Positions 1 to 8,891 of a stretch of DNA of 64,000 nt are shown one piece after another; the first letter of the stretch is position 1; every line of letters starts with the position of its first letter. Below the pieces are notes generated by a model. The model did no database searches. It had not been told where the DNA came from and saw nothing but the letters and a program-made list of their open reading frames with translations. Both the position numbers and the translations under genes were made by a program. The DNA is from JAGRAX01 sp041391365 (GTDB taxonomy: Bacteria; Bdellovibrionota_G; JALEGL01; JAGRMV01), in the NCBI GenBank assembly GCA_041391365.1, contig JAWKOC010000001.1:62001-126000 (forward strand), in the 5' to 3' direction.

Positions 1-1
1 A

Positions 2-451
2 AATTTCAATGAGGACCAAGGTTCTCTTATCGAGATGTTTTCTCGAGTGCTCTCTGGAGGAGCCGGCTGGAGCAAAACGGCCTACAAAAATGACTCTGGA
101 GGAGCCGGTTGGGCAAGAGTTTATTCTGGAGGAGCCGGCTGGGGTAAAGCTTACAGTGATCAATCCGGAGGAGCTGGTTGGGCCATGGCCGTTGATCACT
201 CGGATGATGAGTGGTTTGCCTACCCAGAAAGTGCTCCCCAATCTGTGGTGATGCTGCAAGGCATTTGTTCTGGATGCAACACCATTCAAATCGAAGCCGA
301 TGGAGTGATCATGAGCATCAATGTGGATTCAGACGGCAACTTCATTGTGGCAATGAATGCTCTTGAGAGTGCTTCAGAAATTCAGTTCTCGCTTCTTCCC
401 GACGGCAATTCGGACAACGAGAAACTCGAGGTCAAATTGATGACCCCTTAA
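2..451 (+). CDS. C-terminal part of a protein with four SGGAGW repeats (5' end outside window)
   Basis: The reading frame is open back to the first bases of the window, so this is the end of a longer gene; the ATG at 35 is probably internal. Four copies of the hexapeptide SGGAGW are spaced 10-14 residues apart (codons near 53, 95, 125 and 164). They are followed by an acidic, repeat-free domain of about 90 residues with a short CSGC motif and an alternating polar/hydrophobic pattern typical of beta structure. No catalytic motif is visible and I do not recognise the family. The composition would suit an exported or surface protein, but the signal region lies outside the window. A strong terminator follows at 508. 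Confidence 0.6.
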   Translation, partial: NFNEDQGSLIEMFSRVLSGGAGWSKTAYKNDSGGAGWARVYSGGAGWGKAYSDQSGGAGWAMAVDHSDDEWFAYPESAPQSVVMLQGICSGCNTIQIEADGVIMSINVDSDGNFIVAMNALESASEIQFSLLPDGNSDNEKLEVKLMTP

Positions 452-507
452 AGAAAGATTTGTTCCCTGAGGAAAAGGTTCTAACGACATAACTTCCCCT
501 AGAATAG

Positions 508-545
508 GCGACTTTTGGCCCCATCACCAAAAGTCGCTTTTTTTT
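508..545 (+). terminator. Rho-independent terminator after the repeat protein
   Basis: A perfect 11-bp stem (508-518 with 527-537) and 8-nt loop are followed directly by eight T residues. It ends the transcript of the upstream repeat protein and isolates the fmdB-groESL unit. Confidence 0.9.
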
Positions 546-557
546 GCATTGGAGGTC

Positions 558-585
558 TTGACATTGAGGGCGTTGAGACTAGATT
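558..585 (+). promoter_or_regulatory. Putative sigma-70-type promoter of fmdB-groES-groEL
   Basis: TTGACA at 558-563 and TAGATT at 580-585 are separated by 16 bp, about 80 bp before the fmdB start and after the terminator. The -35 is perfect and the -10 matches at four of six positions. No CIRCE inverted repeat is visible in this leader, so HrcA control is not supported by the sequence. Confidence 0.45.
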
Positions 586-662
586 GAGCCACGAAATCGA
601 CCCCAAGGCAGGGCCTTGGATGTCGTTAATAGAGTTTTGAAGCATCTGAAAAGAAATAGATT

Positions 663-947
663 ATGCCGATTTACGAATATGAATGCATTTCCAAAGGACA
701 TCGTTTCGAGGAATTGCAAAAAATCTCAGATCAGCCCATCGCCCAATGCAAGGTTTGTGGTGGTGTGGTGAAAAAACTGATTTCCAATACGGCTTTTTCC
801 TTGAAAGGATCCGGTTGGTACAAAGATGGATATTCTTCATCGACCTCAGCTTCTGAGAATTCAACGTCAACCAAGACATCGGAATCTGCTTCTTCAGAAG
901 CTCCAAAAGACACAACCCCTACCCAGAAAAAGGAGAATTTAGGATGA
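663..947 (+). CDS. FmdB-family zinc-ribbon regulatory protein
   Basis: A 94-residue protein starting MPIYEYEC, the signature of the FmdB/CxxC zinc-ribbon family. Members are small, putative DNA- or protein-binding regulators of unsettled function. The second half of the ribbon (CKVCGG, residues about 29-34) is intact. In the first half the usual CxxCGH reads CISKGH, so one of the four zinc ligands is lysine. After residue 60 the tail is rich in Ser, Thr and Glu and likely disordered. Its stop codon overlaps the groES start by 4 bp (ATGA), so it is translationally coupled to the chaperonin operon. The Shine-Dalgarno (SD) sequence is weak. Confidence 0.8.
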   Translation: MPIYEYECISKGHRFEELQKISDQPIAQCKVCGGVVKKLISNTAFSLKGSGWYKDGYSSSTSASENSTSTKTSESASSEAPKDTTPTQKKENLG

Positions 948-1228
948 AAATTCGACCATTGCATGATCGTGTCCTGATCAAAAGAATTACAGGAGAGGAA
1001 ACCACCAAAGGTGGGATTATCATTCCTGACACAGCGAAAGAAAAACCCATGGAAGGGAAAATCGTCGCTGTAGGCAACGGAAAGGTTGTTGATGGAAAGA
1101 CTGTACCTCTTCAAGTAAACAGTGGTGATCGTGTTCTTTTTGCAAAATATGCTGGCACCGAAGTGAAAATCGAAGGTGAAGAGCATTTGATTCTTACAGA
1201 AGACGAAATTTTAGGCATTGTAGAATAA
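944..1228 (+). CDS. groES: Co-chaperonin GroES (Hsp10)
   Basis: A 94-residue protein of normal family length. It starts MKIRPLHDRVLIKR and has the mobile loop EETTKGGIIIPD (residues about 18-29) and the beta-barrel ending LTEDEILGIVE. It forms the heptameric lid of the GroEL chamber in the cytoplasm. It overlaps the upstream fmdB gene by 4 bp and lies 19 bp before groEL, so the three genes form one operon. Confidence 0.97.
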   Translation: MKIRPLHDRVLIKRITGEETTKGGIIIPDTAKEKPMEGKIVAVGNGKVVDGKTVPLQVNSGDRVLFAKYAGTEVKIEGEEHLILTEDEILGIVE

Positions 1229-1247
1229 GTTCAGGAGGAATAATATC

Positions 1248-2894
1248 ATGAGCGCAAAAATCATTAGTTTTGGCGAAGACGCAAGAAAATCTGTTTTGAC
1301 AGGTGTAAACACGCTTGCAAACGCCGTAAAAGTAACCTTGGGCCCACGCGGGCGTAACGTTGTGTTGGAAAAATCTTTTGGTAGCCCAACGATCACCAAA
1401 GACGGTGTGAGTGTTGCCAAAGAAATCGAACTCGAAGACAAATTTGAAAACATGGGTGCACAGATGGTGAAGGAAGGTGCTTCTAAGACCTCTGACAGCG
1501 CAGGTGATGGAACCACAACGGCTACTGTGTTGGCACAGGCCATTTTTTATCAAGGATCCAAATTGGTTTCCGCAGGACACAATCCTATGGACATCAAACG
1601 TGGAATCGATAAAGCGGTTGAAACGGTTGTCAATGAATTGAAAACCATTTCCAAACCTGTTTCCGAAAGTTCAGAAATTGCTCAAGTAGGCACAGTGTCT
1701 GCCAATGGTGACAAACTGATCGGTGACATCATTGCCCAAGCCATGGACAAAGTTGGAAAAGAAGGTGTGATCACCGTGGAAGAAGCAAAATCCATGGAAA
1801 CTTCCTTGGACATCGTTGAAGGTATGCAATTTGATCGTGGATATCTTTCACCTTACTTCGTGACCGATGCAGAACGAATGGAAGTTGTATTGGACAACGC
1901 ATACTTGTTGATCTTCGAAAAGAAAATCAGCAACATGAAAGATCTTCTTCCCATTCTGGAAAAAATTGCACAAACAGGAAAACCTTTTGTGATCATTGCT
2001 GAAGACATCGAAGGCGAAGCGTTGGCAACATTGGTTGTGAACAAACTTCGTGGAACACTCAAATGCGCAGCTGTGAAAGCACCTGGCTTTGGTGATCGAC
2101 GAAAAGCTATGCTCGAAGACATCGCAACCTTGACCGGTGGCCAATGCATCACCGAAGATTTGGGAATCAAGTTGGAAAACTTGACCTTGGATGATCTTGG
2201 AGAAGCCAAACGAGTGACGATCGACAAAGAAAACACAACCATCGTAGACGGCGCGGGATCTCGCGACGCTATTGACGGCCGAGTCAAACAAATCAAAGCT
2301 CAGATTGAAGAAACTTCTTCCGATTACGATCGTGAAAAACTTCAAGAGCGTTTGGCCAAATTGGTCGGTGGTGTAGCTGTGATCAATGTTGGTGCCGCAA
2401 CCGAAACCGAGATGAAAGAGAAAAAAGCTCGTGTGGAAGATGCGATGCACGCCACCAAAGCTGCAGTGGAAGAAGGAATTGTGCCTGGAGGAGGCGTTGC
2501 TTACATCCGTTGCTTGAAAGCTTTGGAAAACGTTGCATTGAACGACGGTGAAAAATGGGGAGCGAACATCATTCGTCGCGCCTTGGAAGAACCTCTACGA
2601 CAAATCACTGCCAACGCAGGTGTTGAAGGTTCCATCGTGATCGAAAAAGTGAAAAACGAAAAAGGAAACTTTGGATACAATGCTCAAAGCGGAGAGTATG
2701 AAGATATGCTCAAAGCTGGAATCATCGATCCTACCAAGGTTTCTCGATTGGCGTTGCAAAATGCAGCTTCCGTTGCTTCGTTGCTTCTCACCACAGAAGC
2801 CATGATTGCTGAAAAGCCACAAGACAAATCAACCTCTGCTGCACCTGATATGAGCGGCATGGGGGGTATGGGAGGCATGGGCGGCATGATGTAA
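1248..2894 (+). CDS. groEL: Chaperonin GroEL (Hsp60)
   Basis: A 548-residue ATP-dependent folding chaperone. Visible family motifs are the nucleotide-binding TLGPRGRNV (about 30-38) and DGTTTATVLA (about 87-96), the apical domain, and GGGVAY (about 413-418). The C-terminal tail is the usual Gly-Met-rich repeat ending GGMGGMM. An AGGAGG SD lies about 9 bp before the ATG. It is the last gene of the fmdB-groES-groEL operon and is followed by a strong terminator. It is the only groEL in this window. Confidence 0.98.
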   Translation: MSAKIISFGEDARKSVLTGVNTLANAVKVTLGPRGRNVVLEKSFGSPTITKDGVSVAKEIELEDKFENMGAQMVKEGASKTSDSAGDGTTTATVLAQAIFYQGSKLVSAGHNPMDIKRGIDKAVETVVNELKTISKPVSESSEIAQVGTVSANGDKLIGDIIAQAMDKVGKEGVITVEEAKSMETSLDIVEGMQFDRGYLSPYFVTDAERMEVVLDNAYLLIFEKKISNMKDLLPILEKIAQTGKPFVIIAEDIEGEALATLVVNKLRGTLKCAAVKAPGFGDRRKAMLEDIATLTGGQCITEDLGIKLENLTLDDLGEAKRVTIDKENTTIVDGAGSRDAIDGRVKQIKAQIEETSSDYDREKLQERLAKLVGGVAVINVGAATETEMKEKKARVEDAMHATKAAVEEGIVPGGGVAYIRCLKALENVALNDGEKWGANIIRRALEEPLRQITANAGVEGSIVIEKVKNEKGNFGYNAQSGEYEDMLKAGIIDPTKVSRLALQNAASVASLLLTTEAMIAEKPQDKSTSAAPDMSGMGGMGGMGGMM

Positions 2895-2924
2895 GCCACC
2901 TGTGATTCCATCACAATTGTGAAA

Positions 2925-2955
2925 AAGGCAGGCCATCAAGGCCTGCCTTTTTTTT
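2925..2955 (+). terminator. Rho-independent terminator of groEL
   Basis: A perfect 10-bp stem (2925-2934 with 2940-2949), 5-nt loop and a run of eight T (2948-2955) lie about 30 bp after the groEL stop codon. Confidence 0.93.
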
Positions 2956-2969
2956 ATCCTTTTCAATTC

Positions 2970-3040
2970 GGGGCCGTACGACTGGACCCAAACTATGGTT
3001 TTATTTTCAGACAATAGTTTGGGTCCAGTCGTACGGCCCC
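2970..3040. repeat. 27-bp perfect inverted repeat between groEL and gpsA
   Basis: The left arm 2970-2996 and right arm 3014-3040 are perfectly complementary over 27 bp, with a 17-nt loop. It sits between two convergent genes and right after a separate terminator, so it is not needed to end groEL. There is no T-run after either arm. The length and perfection suggest a palindromic repeat element or a bidirectional transcription barrier. I see no second copy in this window. Confidence 0.85.
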
Positions 3041-3073
3041 AGATTGAAGATGGAAAATAGAACTGGAAAATTT

Positions 3074-4087
3074 TTATTGCAAATGGATGGCGTGGATCAA
3101 ATCGCCAATGGCTTGCTTGACATCTTTTTGTCCATAGAGAGCATGATAGGTTTGCTCGATGATAGGACTTTGAATGTTGTGTCGGATGGAAATGTCATAG
3201 GCAATTTTGGCACAGCGTATTCCCTCTGCTGTTTGGCCAATGGTCGAAAGAATTTCCTTGATTGACAGTCCTTGCGCCAACAAAAGTCCGACTCTACGGT
3301 TTCTGGATTGCTCTCCTGTGCAGGTCAAAATCAGATCTCCCATTCCAGATAAACCAAAAAAAGTTTGGGGTTTGGCTCCCAAAGCTTGGCCCAAGCGAGA
3401 AATTTCTTCCAGCCCCTTGGTCATTAAGGCTGCTCGTGCATTTTCTCCCAGTCCAAAGCCCTCACATGCTCCCGATGCGATGGCCAAAATGTTTTTCAAT
3501 GCCCCTCCCATCTCTACGCCAACCAGGTCTTCTGTGGGAGACCACTGAAAATGTGGGTTGGTGCACAAGGAAATGAGTTTGTTGCGCACCTCTGGATTGG
3601 TGCATCCAATGTCGACGGCCGTAGGAAGGTCTCGAATCAATTCTGATGCAAAACTGGGTCCTGAAATTGTAGCAAAGTGTTGATGGAGCCAACGATCGCC
3701 ATAAATTCGCCCAAGTTTTTGAGACAGTGTTTGCAAGTGCAAGAGATCCAGCCCTTTTGCCGTGCACACAATGGATTGGTCTAAGCGCAAATAAATTTTG
3801 GTTTCTTCGATCCACTCCACAATTTCGGAGGAAGGTAAAGCAAGAAAAATCACGGAGGCATCTTGATAGCAAGCCTCTACATCGGTGTTGGCTTGAATCC
3901 GAGGAGAAAGAGGGACTCCTGGATGGTACTTGGAATTGAGTTGGGATTGGTTGATCGACTCGCACAGATCGCTGTTTCTTAGCCATAGCCATACCGAATG
4001 GCCCATTTTGGCTTGAGACTGGGCCAGAGCCGTTCCCCAGCTACCTCCTCCAATGACCGCAATTTTTGTAATGCTGTTTTCCATCAT
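3074..4087 (-). CDS. gpsA: Glycerol-3-phosphate dehydrogenase [NAD(P)+]
   Basis: A 337-residue cytoplasmic enzyme that reduces dihydroxyacetone phosphate to sn-glycerol-3-phosphate for phospholipid synthesis. The N-terminal Rossmann fold carries IAVIGGGSWGTALA (about 8-21). The catalytic segment with GVEMGGALKNILAIA and the substrate-binding GLGENARAALMTKGLEEI are both present. Length matches the family. The protein can begin at either of two adjacent Met codons; no clear SD is visible for either. It is convergent with groEL. Confidence 0.96.
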   Translation of the reverse strand: MMENSITKIAVIGGGSWGTALAQSQAKMGHSVWLWLRNSDLCESINQSQLNSKYHPGVPLSPRIQANTDVEACYQDASVIFLALPSSEIVEWIEETKIYLRLDQSIVCTAKGLDLLHLQTLSQKLGRIYGDRWLHQHFATISGPSFASELIRDLPTAVDIGCTNPEVRNKLISLCTNPHFQWSPTEDLVGVEMGGALKNILAIASGACEGFGLGENARAALMTKGLEEISRLGQALGAKPQTFFGLSGMGDLILTCTGEQSRNRRVGLLLAQGLSIKEILSTIGQTAEGIRCAKIAYDISIRHNIQSPIIEQTYHALYGQKDVKQAIGDLIHAIHLQ

Positions 4088-4217
4088 GTTGTGACCACTG
4101 TAGTGTAGGCATTCTCTGATTTCAAGGTTTCAGATGTAGATTCGTATTTGACGAGAGGGTCAGACCGGTATATTGCCTGAGAAAGCATTTATCCACATTA
4201 TAAGGAGACTCATTGCC

Positions 4218-5152
4218 ATGAAACGCATCCATTGGATTGTATCACTTCTTACCATCTTTGTTGTTCCAGCTCTTTTCGCGGGACAGGCCATCACATCTGC
4301 GACCATGGACACTGCCAACAAGATTGTCCAAGAAAAAATTCAAGCTTTTGGAGCACAGAATGTTTTGCTTGTCTTTGACAACGACAATACCTTGCTTCGA
4401 ATGAAGCAAAGTTTGGGAAGTGATCAGTGGTGGGATTGGCAAAATGACATGTTGTTCTCAAAATCTGATGAAGTTGACAAGTCAGGTTTGGTGGCAGATA
4501 GCATAGACGCTCTTTTGGATGTTCAAGGTTTTTTGTTCAGTTTGAGCTCCATGATTCCTGTCGAATCGACCACCCCTTCGATGGTGAAAAAAGTTCAAGA
4601 TCAAGGAGTCCAAACCTTTATTCTTACTTCCAGAGGTTGGGATTACTATTATCCAACCTTTCGTGAGCTCTTTGAAAACGGATATCGATTTGAATCCTCG
4701 TTGGAAAAGGCAGGTGAGATTGATCAACCCAAACCATGGGTGCCTTTTGAACCTAAAACGGTTGCAAAAACGTTTGGCTTTAGCGCATCTGATGTCAAAG
4801 AATTTAAACTTGATCGAACTCCACGTCCTGTGGCTTTCTCAAAAGGAATTTTTTTACGGCAGGCCAACACAAAGGTGCGATGCTGAAAATCTTGCTTGCA
4901 AAAATTGGATTTGAACCCAAAGCCATTGTGTTTGTTGACGACAAAGAAAAACATACACAAAGAGTTCAACAAGCCTTCGAAGGTTCATCGATCGATGTGA
5001 CCACCATTCGATACAGCGCGGAAGACAAAAGGGTGGATGCATTTATGGCCCAAGACAAAAGTTTTGTCATCGCACAGTGGAATCGACTCCAGCATGCATA
5101 TGAGACCCAAAATCCCAAGCGGATTCACAAGGTCGTTCGCAAAACATTTTAG
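4218..5152 (+). pseudogene. DUF2608 / HAD-like exported phosphatase-like protein, frameshifted
   Basis: The start at 4218 has a good SD (AAGGAG) and a signal peptide (MKRIHWIVSLLTIFVVPALFAG). The first reading frame (to 4886) contains the HAD-type motif FDNDNTLL and the threonine motif FILTSRGW. The second frame (to 5152) continues the same protein with the acidic motif VFVDDKEKH, needed for the metal site. Joining them needs one extra T in the run of seven T at 4849-4855, giving KGIFFTAGQHKGAMLKILL and a protein of about 311 residues. This is either a real frameshift, ribosomal slippage at the T-run, or a homopolymer sequencing error. Likely periplasmic; substrate unknown. Confidence 0.8.
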
Positions 5153-5170
5153 CCCTCTAGAAAGGTCCAT

Positions 5171-6910
5171 ATGTTGTCGAGGATCAGCATCTCAGATTTA
5201 GCGATTGTACCCGAAGCGCAGGTAGAGTTTGATAGGCAATTCAATGTACTGACCGGTGAAACTGGCGCAGGAAAATCCATCTTGATTGAAGCCATATCTT
5301 TGCTGGCCGGTAGAAAAGCGTCGCAAGATGATGTGAGACAGGGGTCTGAGCGTGCTTTGGTAGAGGCTCAAATTGATTTTGTGCAGCCGGAAAAAATCAA
5401 AGATTTTTTGATGGATTCTGCTGGAATAGAAATCGAAGATGGGACTTTGATCCTACGTCGATGGATTGGAAAAGATGGACGCAGCAAAGCTTTTGTCAAC
5501 GAAAAGTCCTGTACCATTTCCTTTCTTCAAGCCTTGTCCAAGCACTGGTTGGATGTGACCAGTCAGCATGGAAGCCAAATGCTCATGGATGAAGCCAATC
5601 ATATCTATGTTTTGGATGATTCCTCCAAGTTGGAAAAAGAATTGGAGCAGTACCAACAAACCTTTGATCAGGTTCGGGATATTGATTCAAAACTGCGTGA
5701 AATCGATCGTCAAAAACAAAAAGCAAAAGAGGAAAAAGAATTCCTACAATATCAATTCAAGGAACTCAAAGAGTCCAAGCTTGTTGAAGGTGAGTTGCAA
5801 GAAATTGAAACCACGTTTCAAAAAGCCAAGCATGGTGAGAAACTTGCAAATGCTTTTGAAGACATCCACCGACAATTTTATGGCGAACGTGATGTTGTTT
5901 CGAGCCTAGGATCCATCACAAGGCAGTTGGAAAAAATATCGGATGTGGACGAGACTCTTGCGGGGCTTTTGGAAAAATCGAGAGACGTTGAAATCTTGGT
6001 TGATGATTTGAAAGCGCAGCTTGACCAATATAGAGGTAGCCTGGGCATTGACCATTCTGAAATTGAAGATCTCAATCAGAGAATGGCCACGCTTCAGAAG
6101 GTTGTGAGAAAGTATGGTTCCATCGAAGCAGCCATTGAAAAAAGAGATGGCATTGGAAAACTGTTGGCAAGTTTGGAAGATGATTCCGAGGAAGAGGTTT
6201 TGCTTCGAGATCAGCTCAAGCGTTTGGAAAAAGAACTTGTGCTTCAGGCGGAGAAACTTCGTGGTCTTCGCTCTGCCTCGGCTGTGAAATTGAGCAAAGG
6301 CATTTCCAAAGAGCTTTCATCTTTGGGCATGAGCCAAGCCAAAGTAGAGTTTTTGATGGAGGATGCAACTGCGTCCGGGACCACATTGCAATGTGGCTCG
6401 CGATACTTTCATCGACGTGGAATGGATACTGTACGCATTCAATTTTCTCCCAACCCAGGGGAGGGATTTCGTCTCCTTTCTTCCATTGCTTCTGGAGGCG
6501 AATTGTCGAGAATTTTGCTTGCGATCAAATGCGTGTCGATTGAGCAAGGCCAATCTCCCGATGTAACGTTCTTGTTTGATGAAGTAGATACAGGGATTGG
6601 AGGAGAAACCGCTGAGAGGTTGGGTCTTCAAATGATGAAGCTGTCTCAAGGGCGTCAGGTGTTTTGTGTGACGCATTTGGCGCAGGTCGCGTGTTACGCT
6701 CATCATCATTATCGTGTAAAAAAAGAAGTACGTTCTGCGCGAACCATGGCCAACATCGAAAAGTTGAGTGAAAAGCAACGGAAGGAAGAGCTCGGACGCA
6801 TGATTGGAGGAATCTCTGTCACGCAGCCCATGATGGCCCATGCGCAAGAACTATTCGACAAAGGCGTTTTGGCTACACAATCGGAGACTTTTCCGTTACA
6901 TTCACTCTGA
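5171..6910 (+). CDS. recN: DNA repair protein RecN
   Basis: A 579-residue SMC-like ATPase used in double-strand break repair. Walker A GETGAGKS is at about 33-40, a long coiled coil spans about 150-380, the ABC signature SGGELSR comes near residue 440, and Walker B TFLFDEVDTGIGG is followed by the THLAQVA switch motif. It is slightly longer than E. coli RecN (553). It begins 18 bp after the frameshifted HAD-like gene and may be cotranscribed with it. Confidence 0.97.
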   Translation: MLSRISISDLAIVPEAQVEFDRQFNVLTGETGAGKSILIEAISLLAGRKASQDDVRQGSERALVEAQIDFVQPEKIKDFLMDSAGIEIEDGTLILRRWIGKDGRSKAFVNEKSCTISFLQALSKHWLDVTSQHGSQMLMDEANHIYVLDDSSKLEKELEQYQQTFDQVRDIDSKLREIDRQKQKAKEEKEFLQYQFKELKESKLVEGELQEIETTFQKAKHGEKLANAFEDIHRQFYGERDVVSSLGSITRQLEKISDVDETLAGLLEKSRDVEILVDDLKAQLDQYRGSLGIDHSEIEDLNQRMATLQKVVRKYGSIEAAIEKRDGIGKLLASLEDDSEEEVLLRDQLKRLEKELVLQAEKLRGLRSASAVKLSKGISKELSSLGMSQAKVEFLMEDATASGTTLQCGSRYFHRRGMDTVRIQFSPNPGEGFRLLSSIASGGELSRILLAIKCVSIEQGQSPDVTFLFDEVDTGIGGETAERLGLQMMKLSQGRQVFCVTHLAQVACYAHHHYRVKKEVRSARTMANIEKLSEKQRKEELGRMIGGISVTQPMMAHAQELFDKGVLATQSETFPLHSL

Positions 6911-6934
6911 TGAAGACCCAGGGTTCAAATCATT

Positions 6935-6963
6935 TTGACCCCCCCAGTAAGGTCAGCTATGAT
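6935..6963 (+). promoter_or_regulatory. Putative promoter of the PP2C phosphatase gene
   Basis: TTGACC (6935-6940) and TATGAT (6958-6963) are separated by 17 bp, matching the sigma-70 consensus at ten of twelve positions. It lies just after recN and 35 bp before the phosphatase start. Confidence 0.6.
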
Positions 6964-6998
6964 GCGAATGTTAGATCAAAAGTGAGCAAAGTGAAAAA

Positions 6999-7778
6999 AT
7001 GAAAATCATTTCTTGTGGAATTACCGACATTGGCAGAAAACGCCAGCGCAACGAGGACAGTTATTTGGTGAACGACAAATTGGGACTGTACATTGTTGCT
7101 GACGGTATGGGTGGTCATGCTGGGGGCGAGTTTGCCAGCAAGATCGCGGTGACAACGGTCGAAGAGATCATTCGAGGTGTTGATCGAACCAAGTCCAATG
7201 TTCCTGATCAGACCTATTTGGACTCCCCTGAAGACGAGCAAATCGATGGGGAAGAGCAAGAACGTCTCCGAGATGCCATTGCCCGTGCGGGCAACATGAT
7301 TGTTCGAAGGGCCATCGAAGAACCCGAGCTCAAAGGAATGGGAACCACGTCTACGGTGATGCTCATTCGAGATGGAAATGCCTATTTCGCTCACGTCGGA
7401 GATAGCCGAGCCTACTGCATCCGAGAAGGACAAATCATTCAGATCACAGAAGACCACTCTTTGGTCCATGAACAGCTCAAAAGTGGTTTGATCACAGAAG
7501 AAGAAGCCAAAACCCATCAGCTTAAAAATATCATCACACGCTCTGTAGGTGTGCAAGAAGAAGTCGAAGTGGATACGATCGTATGGAAAATCATGCAAGG
7601 TGATTTTTATGTGATGTGTTCGGATGGGCTGTCCAATATGGTGGATGATCAAGAGATTCTTTCGATCGTCAAAGAGGACAATTTGGAGCTCTCTGCCCGA
7701 GATTTGGTTGACACAGCGAATCAAAGAGGGGGTGAAGATAATATCACTTTGATACTTTTAAAAGTGTTAGAGAATTGA
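6999..7778 (+). CDS. PP2C-family serine/threonine protein phosphatase
   Basis: A 259-residue, Mn/Mg-dependent PPM/PP2C phosphatase of the small bacterial type (PrpC/Stp1-like). All metal-binding motifs are present in order: RNEDS (about 18-22), VADGMGGHAGGE (about 33-44), VGDSRAY (about 132-138), SDGLSNMV (about 207-214) and GGEDNITL. It has no signal or membrane segment, so it is cytoplasmic. Such enzymes usually oppose Hanks-type kinases or act on other phosphoproteins; no kinase gene is in this window. Confidence 0.93.
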   Translation: MKIISCGITDIGRKRQRNEDSYLVNDKLGLYIVADGMGGHAGGEFASKIAVTTVEEIIRGVDRTKSNVPDQTYLDSPEDEQIDGEEQERLRDAIARAGNMIVRRAIEEPELKGMGTTSTVMLIRDGNAYFAHVGDSRAYCIREGQIIQITEDHSLVHEQLKSGLITEEEAKTHQLKNIITRSVGVQEEVEVDTIVWKIMQGDFYVMCSDGLSNMVDDQEILSIVKEDNLELSARDLVDTANQRGGEDNITLILLKVLEN

Positions 7779-7912
7779 TATAATTAGAGTACTTACGTTT
7801 AGTTGACTTCTCCCATGTTTCGTGGTGAATACAGATTCTCATGAACGTAAGCACCCAAAGCTTCCCAATGAAGCGTATAAATACCTAAAATAATGTAACT
7901 TTTGGAGACTGA

Positions 7913-8866
7913 GTGAACAATAGATTTTATACGATCATGGTCATTCCTGAGAAAAGTGCTCAGGTTAAAAAATGGATGATTTCTCACAAAATGGTTCAAG
8001 CTGCCTTGGCGGTTGGAGGACTGGTGGTCGTGTTTGCGTTGATCACAACCCTTACCTCTCTTCGTTACCTCCAGAAAAAGGCCCAGTTTGAGAGTGCTCT
8101 GACACGAAACCATTATTTGGAAGGGCAGCTTCAGCTTCTCAACAACCAAATCAACATTGCTGATTCTACTTTGGTGCGGGTTCAGAACTTTGAACAAAAG
8201 CTTCGAGTGTTGGCTGATTTGGACACCGCGGGTGTAGGTGGTGGTTTTGGTCCCTTGCCCCAAGACGAAGGCAGCGTATTTCTAAAATCAACCGAAGAAT
8301 CTCCTCATGGGACGTTGGTGGCTTCCCTGTCTGAAGACATGTACAACAATTCGGGGACCGATTTTTCCAATCCGTTGGAGCTGAAGGTGGACAGCATCCA
8401 TCGTAAGGCCTCTTTGCAGGAGCAGAGCCTTCAGGAGCTCTATGAACTGCTCAAAGATCAACGAACCGTTTTGTCATCCAGACCCTCAGTATGGCCTGCA
8501 AAAGGATGGCTCACCTCTACCTTTGGGTACCGTATTTCCCCTTTTACAGGGTTGCGCCATATGCATAGTGGGATCGACATTGCAGCCGCCATTGGGACCG
8601 AAGTTCGGTCACCTGCCAACGGTGTGGTTACCCGCGTAGGGACTGAGCCGGGTTTTGGTAAATTTCTTGTGATCAATCATGGATATGGAATTGTGACTCG
8701 TTACGGCCACAACTCCAAAATGCTTGTCAAAGTTGGCCAAAAGGTCAAACGAGGCGAGCCCATTTCCTTGGTGGGAAATACTGGTCGATCCACTGGACCT
8801 CACTTGCACTATGAAATTCGGGTCAATGGTGTTCCTGTAAACCCCATGCAATACATTCTAGACTAG
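7913..8866 (+). CDS. M23-family murein endopeptidase with N-terminal membrane anchor
   Basis: A 317-residue protein starting at GTG with GGAGA about 5 bp upstream. A single membrane helix (about residues 27-48) and a coiled-coil region (about 50-190) precede the C-terminal LytM/M23 domain. The domain has zinc ligands in HSGIDIAA and HLHYEI, and also GWLTSTFGYRISPFTG. It would sit in the inner membrane facing the periplasm and cut peptidoglycan crosslinks, as MepM does. All catalytic residues are present, so it is predicted active rather than an EnvC/NlpD-type activator. Confidence 0.93.
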   Translation: MNNRFYTIMVIPEKSAQVKKWMISHKMVQAALAVGGLVVVFALITTLTSLRYLQKKAQFESALTRNHYLEGQLQLLNNQINIADSTLVRVQNFEQKLRVLADLDTAGVGGGFGPLPQDEGSVFLKSTEESPHGTLVASLSEDMYNNSGTDFSNPLELKVDSIHRKASLQEQSLQELYELLKDQRTVLSSRPSVWPAKGWLTSTFGYRISPFTGLRHMHSGIDIAAAIGTEVRSPANGVVTRVGTEPGFGKFLVINHGYGIVTRYGHNSKMLVKVGQKVKRGEPISLVGNTGRSTGPHLHYEIRVNGVPVNPMQYILD

Positions 8867-8891
8867 ATCTTTTCTTAAAATGCCTTTATAA

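Noticed and set aside
541..662. CIRCE operator in front of the chaperonin operon
   Set aside because: No TTAGCACTC-N9-GAGTGCTAA or close variant can be found in the leader.
7799..8263. Open frame on the minus strand across the M23 peptidase start
   Set aside because: It overlaps the verified membrane anchor and coiled coil of the peptidase and has no recognisable motif.
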